A stretch of 64,000 nucleotides of DNA from Himantopus leucocephalus (Eukaryota; Chordata; Aves; Charadriiformes; Recurvirostridae), in assembly GCA_003993805.1 (NCBI GenBank), contig RSEF01000019.1, positions 11,554,353 to 11,618,352 of the forward strand, written 5' to 3'. A model generated the notes under the pieces. That model worked only from the letters and a program-made list of their open reading frames with translations, was not told where the DNA came from and did no database searches. This document shows, piece after piece, positions 57,976-64,000 of the stretch; positions within the stretch are counted from its first letter, which is position 1; each line of letters begins with the position of its first letter. The position numbers and the translations under genes are program-made.

Positions 57976-58015
57976 GGGACGGGACGCGACGGGACGGGAC
58001 GGGACGGGACGGGAC
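57976..58015. repeat. GGGAC pentanucleotide repeat
   Basis: Eight tandem pentamers, one of them GCGAC, about 340 bp 5' of the ADORA2B start codon. Confidence 0.85.
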
Positions 58016-58187
58016 GGCCCCGCCGCCGCTCCGCCCGGGGATGCTCCGCCGCCGCCCTCCCGTTCCCCGCGGAAAGCGGCTGCCGGCCGCGGCGGGGCTA
58101 TTTCTGCACATGGGGCGAACGGGGCGGGGAGTGCGCGGCGCGGAGCCGATTGGCCGAGAACCGGCGGGCCCCGGGACGGCACCCCCC

Positions 58188-58288
58188 GCACCGCCCGGCC
58201 CCGGCCCCCCGCACCGCCCCGGGACCGCACCGCCCGGCCCCGGCCCCCCGCACCGCCCCGGGACCGCACCCCCGCACCGCCCGGCCCC
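58188..58288. repeat. 39-bp GC-rich minisatellite
   Basis: Two identical 39-bp units (58188-58226 and 58227-58265) and a degenerate partial third, all C-rich on the plus strand. An N at 58310 just beyond suggests assembly difficulty. Confidence 0.85.
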
Positions 58289-58370
58289 ATCCTCCCGCAC
58301 CCCCCGGGANCCCCACCCGGTCCCCGCACCCCTCCGCTGCCCCCGGGGGCGCAGGCCGAGCCGGCGGGCT

Positions 58371-61300
58371 GGGTTCTCCCCACGGGTGTTTTTGGGGCGA
58401 TGGGCCCCAGGGGCCCAGGGCCGCTTTGCCAACCAAGGAGTGAAATATTGCCCCAAAACCTTTCAGCCCACGCTTTCCCCCAACACGACCGGGGCTCAGG
58501 TGTTGCTACAGCCCGTTGGGACAGCGCCGGCGGTGTTGCCACACGGGGAAAACCCCCCGCTGGCAGCGTGCTGACCGAAAGTAAGAGATTTCACAAAAAT
58601 CATGACAGCGCTCGGTCCGTAGGCAGTTATCACACAACGTGACATTTCCTGAGGTAAGAAAATGGCAAAATACCATGGATTAGCAAACGCTATTACTCAC
58701 AGGGCCCGAGCGGCTGAGTTTAGGTCTAAGGAGCTTGGAAAAAATTAAAACCTGATGCAATCACCAAAGAAAGGGGTTGTCTGGTGGATCTTAAAACCAG
58801 CAGCGAATAGGCAGATAAATATAGTTTAATGACTGCTTACCGTTTCATTGCACCTTTCGTGCTTTATATTGTGTCCATCATCAAACCACAGCCAGATCAG
58901 AGGCCGAACTTCACACCAGTTTTGCAGCATCAGCAGCACTACATAATCCAGGACAGAAACTAGGAAAAAAGAAAAAGCCAAACAACTAAGCAAAATAAAC
59001 TTTCCTGTAGCAAACAGAAAGTAAAAGAAATTGCCATTGTTTTTTTTTTTAAACAAAGTTGGAAACGAAATCCTGTGGAAGGGAAAGCTTTCTGGGGATC
59101 CAAAGTTAAAACGGAGCAACACCACATGGGAAAAACAGGATCAAAACGATTTCTATGGACACGGCACAAATGGAAACGCTCTCGTTGACTAGCAATGCTT
59201 TGGATCAGGCAGATGTGAAGCACAGCTCCTCATTTATATGGAAGGAAGCCATTTTTTTCAGGCTGGACACCTCCGGAGCAGGATGCTTAAGGGTGCCGAG
59301 GATGCTGAAGGAGAGCCATGCCCGTGGTATGTTTCATTCGACGGGGACATGCAGCAAGGTCCCCTTTGCTCCTTTTAGGCAAAAGGATCTGCACTTCGGG
59401 AGTATCGCTGCCCCTTCCCTCCCACCTAATGTCTTTGCACTTCATACCCTCCATGCACTCTGCCGGCACAAAGGAAGGACCAATTCGCACGACGGCACTC
59501 ACAGGCAAGCGCAGAACTCGGGTGACTGAAAGCTCGGTGCCCACCTGGGGCTGCGCTGACAGGAACCACAGGGTTTTGAGAGGAACTCAAGGCTGCCGGT
59601 ACGCAGCCCCCACCTCAGGCTGCTCCATCTTTCTCAGCACTTGCTGGATCCTGAACTTGCCTACACTGGTTTGGTTTATTTATTATTTTGGGATGAGTGC
59701 AGCTTCCCGTGTGTGGAGCCTGTTATAATCATGTAAACGATGGTAAACTATCACAGAAAAGCACTTTTTCCCCCAAAGCAATGGATTTACATCAGGGGTT
59801 TTACACGTATTGTTTTTCTAGCTCTAAAACATGTGCCAACAGAAGCTTTCTGCTGCTTTACAGCACTTCAGTGAAATGAGAATTAACTTCTTGCAGTGGA
59901 TACACTTTATTTAGAAAAGGATCTGCTTTTGTGATCATGGAAGTACTTTTTACAGGCGGATCCGAGGGAAATTGTGGTTTATCAAGTCAGACACGGACAG
60001 AGAAACCATTATTTCAGACTCTGATGAATAGGTTGTGCTGGACGAGGTCTCTGTCAGACAGGTAGTAAGGCACCGTGAATACTGTGGATTTTGCGTTACA
60101 CGGAGATTCACGGCTCTCCAAAGCGGCAAAGCCTTTGCCAAGGTCCAGTGGTTTATTTTGGCGTTGGTTAACTGATGCAGCTGAACTTATTCTGAGTACA
60201 ACTTAGCTGCAAGCGGGGCCAAGGCCAAGCGTGCTCAGTTCTGTTGTACCAAACGTGGTTGAGTCCTGCTGGCAGTAAGAGCAGGATGAGCCCTTTCCCA
60301 GCCACAGATACAGCCCCTGCCCTCCGGCTGCATTCTTCCAGCCCGGTTTTAAAATACATGGCATCATGCATCCTACCAAATACCAACCGAATGTGCTGGC
60401 CTGTAAAGTCGTCATCTGAGCAGACATTGTTAAGCTCTGCAGTTCTTGGGGCTCTGAGGATGATGAATCCGTAGGTGATACTGTGCATATTTATATACTG
60501 GAGTCTGCAAACGAGCAAGGAAGTGACACGATGAGCGTGGTAAATATAGCCCAGAGCTTGCGGCTTGTGGAATCCATTCAAAAACTGGAGAATAATAGTA
60601 ACATGGCAACAGGTCACTGGAGCACCGTTGGATGCGAAGATGTCAGATAGAGAGACAAATGAATCATCGTTACTATTATTTTCCTGGATTCTGTTTTACT
60701 CCCGGGATTTGCCTCGCAACACTCACGTAGGAAACGGCACCAGCCCCATTCTGCTTCTTTCAAGTGTAAGAACTAATCTGGCGCTTTTGTTCAGAAGGAA
60801 ACAGATTTAAACAGATCCCACGTTATGAATGGCGATGCAGTGGGAGACAGGATCAGCACCCTGGTGTGGCCATAGCCCGTGTCTCTGTGGTTTGGCAGAA
60901 GCCCACCAACCTCGTACGTGCTGTTCCTTCTGTCGCTGCAGTCCCCGGGGGAGCAGAGCTGCCGCTTTGGAGGCAGCACGTTTCCTGCAGCCCTCTGTGA
61001 TCTCTTTTGTGTGAGGCCTCTGTGCCTCTGCACGGTCTCAGGCTTCACTGAGGACTTCCCCAGCAATGTCTGTCTTGACACCTTCACTGCTCTTGGCCCA
61101 GCCACAAAGAACTAGCGAGGAGCCTCGCTAACACGCGTCTCTCCACACACACCGGACAGGGGCACAGAGAGCCCTCAGGGACAGGTCTATAAACACAAAG
61201 ACAAGCTGAGTCAGGGATAGCTGCGATGTTCTTGCTGGTCCCGCAGCCAGGTTTGCCATCTCAGTCCCTAGGCACACGTTAAACAGAGGAGCAACGGGCA

Positions 61301-64000
61301 CTGAAGTGGGAATCTTCTGGATATCAAAAACAGAGGGGGAAAAAAAAAGGTGGCTGTCAGACAAGAAGTTCATCTGTCTTGCTGCTAGAGGCACATCCAT
61401 CCTATTGACTTTTGCAACCCTTCATCGACCCGCGAGAGCTGCGGTATTGAGTAGAACTGGCTCTTGGGTGGTAGAGGGCATTAGCCCTGCAGCCGGTGGC
61501 TTCACAAGCAAAGCAGCTGCTAGCCATCCCCCTCCATGAAGAGGCAGCTCCATCCCAAATTTGCCCATAGAGGGGGAGACTGGGAAATAAGGAGGAGACA
61601 GAGGCAGTCCCCAGGGCCTTCTGAACAAGCCCTGGTTTGGAGCATTGGCTGTGGCACAGTCCCGTGCCGTGGCATGTGCCCTTCTACGTCCGCAGAGTCT
61701 CAGAGGTTCTCTCTTCCTCCAGACTTTGGCAGTACACCTCTGTACAAGTGTGTCTCCCCAGGAGGCACTTGCATTTCTAAACTCTTTTCACTACTTGCCG
61801 ACTCTGCAAGGGCTGTCGGCGAAGGGCATGGCTAGTGCCAGTGGCGATGGCAGGGATTCGCAAGGTGGAGATGAGGCACTGGCCAGAAACCAGCTTATGT
61901 CTGTCGCGTGGCTGTGCCTGACTGCCGGGGCAAGGGACCTCAGCCACCGCTCGCTAACTGGGAACCGTCCGAATCCCCGTTACCGCTCAAGTCTTCACTA
62001 GTACTTCTGGGTTGTTCTGCAGGACAAGACATAGCTTGTCCTGAACCTGACTCCAAGAAAGGATTCCCAGGACACAATATAACCCGTAAACCAGGCAGCA
62101 GGTACGAAAGCCCTCTTCAAAGCTGTACTGCCACTGCAGGCGGAACCACCCGCCGTCTGCGGGAGCTGGGTGATGGGAACAGGATTTTTGAGGCTCAGTC
62201 GGTATGCTGGCAGGTGAAACAAGTACTCAGCTCTGCCTGAATATTTATCGCCTGCATTGCTGTGCTCAGCATTAGCATGTCAAAGATTCCGGATGAGCTC
62301 TGAAGTAAACAATGATGGAGGTGAACGGCCAAAGGTGAGGTTTGCTGCCTTATCGCTGTAGGCGTTTTTCTGGAAGAGACTGGGAAAGGAAAGTGGAGAG
62401 TGAGATTCCAGAGAAAACTATTTCTATACTGGAGCCTTCGGGCAGTTTGCAAAAAGCCTTGGTAAACAGGACAGAAAAGTTACGGTAAGATCATAAACTG
62501 CAGATCAACAAACTTGGATTTTCCTACTCCCCAGGGTCATTGCCAGATAATAAATGTATATTATCCTGGAATTTAAATCTGGTGCTTAAATTATCTGCAA
62601 GAACTCATCTTGTAACAATGCAGGTGTGTGAATTCTTTATAAATTGTGGGTTATATCTTACACCTTTCATTAGAAAACAAAAAGGTCACCACAGGACTGA
62701 AAAAAATAAACAGCGGTGAAATGAAAAAGGAAGGATTTTGGCTGAGCGGAGGCAAGGGCGTGAGGATACCATTTTAAAGACATTTTTACTTTATGTCTGT
62801 GTTTGATTTTATTTACTAACCACCTTCTGTGATGAAAAGCCAAGTACCTTTTCCAGCAGTATTCTTAAACGAACGCTGCAGCTCAAGCCAAGAGAGTAAG
62901 AAACCCTCCAGTGCTGAGCCCTGGGTGCAAGGTCTCACCTGCGCAGGGCTCCCAGCGGCTACTGGGTCCAGTTGTCTGGTTTATGTTGGTGCAGCTGGTA
63001 CAGCCGATTTCCCCAGAGAAATCAATAGGAAGCGTTGTTACGTTTCCAGGCCAACACCAGTACTGGAAAGCCCAGGGTGAAGCTGGACGGGCAGCGATGC
63101 TGTTTGCAATTCAAACAAGCTGCGATTGCTTCGTTCACAGCTAGAGCTGCTCCTGGGCAAAACCGTCACAACTTCATGTCCGTAAGAACACAAACTTGCT
63201 ACGTGCCCGCTCCACAAGGTCAGAGCTTCACTCCCAGTCAACACTTCACAGCAACAAGACGAAGTGATTCTGCTCCCCACATAACCCCGACAGAGCAGGG
63301 AAATGTGCTCTTACGCCAAGCGCTTAAAGCCATTCGGCTTTGTGCAAAAACGTGACATTTGGAGCTCCACATGAATACGATGAGAAGATTTGAACTGGTG
63401 CAACACCACTGCTCTGAATATAGAACGGTGCTCAAATTCTAGAGAAAAGCTAGATTTCGTTCAAACCCCTCAGCCTGTTTTCTCTGCAAGATGGAACAAA
63501 GATTTGTAAATATCTGTTGTTACTACTATTACGATTATCTGCAACTGTCAGAGGACAGCTATAAGCATATAGAGAAGCCATGAACCGGTGGTGTCCTAAG
63601 CCCCAGCTAGAGCTCCGGAACCCATCCTGGGCCTCAAACAGCCAGCCTCCCTGCGCAGGCAGACCCGTGCGGGTCACTCAGGGATTAAAGGGCAGTTTAG
63701 CTGTGGCAAAGGGAAAACCGCAGCACACACACACACACAAAAAAAAAAATTCCAACCAGCCAATGCAGAGGGAGAGACCAGCCTTCCTGTCCCGCTCCGC
63801 CTCCACGCTCAGCTGCCAGAAAATACTGAATTTGCACTCAAAACCTGTCTGAACCCCAATACCGCTATTACAGCCCCTATTATATTGCTCCACCACAGAG
63901 AGATGAGCTTTTCCTGTTTTGTCCAGTCTCTGTAACTGCCGGCAAAAGTGCTACGTAAACCTAATGCTGAACACCGTTAACGCCAAAGAACCTGCTTAGT
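58371..64000. other. 5' flank of ADORA2B, no gene recognised
   Basis: 5.6 kb of mixed composition. No exon, repeat family or RNA gene was recognised. It holds a minus-strand open frame of 149 codons (60168-60617) without family resemblance, an AT-rich stretch at about 62470-62830, and a CA microsatellite at 63724-63739. Confidence 0.6.
63724..63749. repeat. CA microsatellite with poly-A
   Basis: Eight CA units followed by a run of ten As. Confidence 0.8.

Larger units (their letters stand above)
57640..58370. promoter_or_regulatory. ADORA2B: ADORA2B CpG-island promoter
   Basis: Very CpG-dense sequence 5' of exon 1. On the minus strand it holds a CCAAT box (plus-strand GATTGG at 58148-58153) and GC boxes (GGGGCGGGG around 58113-58121). 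No TATA box. It is disturbed by two tandem repeats (57976-58015 and 58188-58288). The exact transcription start is not visible. Confidence 0.75.

Noticed and set aside
57619..58574. Plus-strand open frames of over 270 codons
   Set aside because: Antisense to ADORA2B exon 1 and its CpG-island promoter, built from tandem repeats and crossing an N; composition artefact.

Overview
This is a bird nuclear genome window. It carries a CR1 LINE with the avian ATTCTRTG-type 3' end, small introns in GC-rich promoter regions, and an adenosine A2B receptor of 340 residues, the length I recall for chicken. Four protein-coding genes are readable exon by exon. Their order and orientation match the mammalian block NCOR1 - TTC19 - ZSWIM7 - ADORA2B (human 17p, as I recall it). 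All splice junctions I placed are GT-AG and keep frame, and none of the four genes looks broken. The species cannot be fixed from the sequence.

Layout. (1) 1-~18745, plus strand: the 3' half of NCOR1, with 18 exons, 1187 codons plus stop, all three nuclear-receptor interaction (CoRNR) motifs and a ~2.7 kb 3' UTR; the 5' half lies to the left of the window. (2) ~19925-23935, minus strand: complete TTC19, 10 coding exons, 358 residues, tail to tail with NCOR1. (3) 23936-24020: an 85-bp CpG-island bidirectional promoter. (4) 24021-~37035, plus strand: complete ZSWIM7, 140 residues, with a 22-nt microexon and long introns. (5) ~37870-57638, minus strand: complete ADORA2B, two coding exons split by a 16-kb GC-rich intron, and a CpG-island promoter at about 57640-58370. 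(6) 58371-64000: 5' flank of ADORA2B with no gene I recognise.

The genes serve unrelated processes: transcriptional repression by nuclear receptors (NCOR1), respiratory complex III quality control (TTC19), RAD51-dependent recombination (ZSWIM7) and adenosine signalling (ADORA2B). They are held together by old synteny, not by an operon. TTC19 and ZSWIM7 share a promoter and are likely co-expressed.

There is a 100-N gap at 10480-10579 inside the CR1 element, and single Ns at 47836 and 58310. I see no CRISPR array, tRNA, rRNA, prokaryotic or viral gene, and no undescribed gene system. The most useful second-look items are: a frame-preserving internal donor in NCOR1 that would remove the N3 receptor-interaction motif; the compact TTC19/ZSWIM7 promoter, where an RFX-type X-box overlaps an upstream ATG next to a GGCCCC repeat; two pairs of unexplained intronic duplications in ZSWIM7; and several sharply AT-rich islands in the GC-rich ADORA2B intron.
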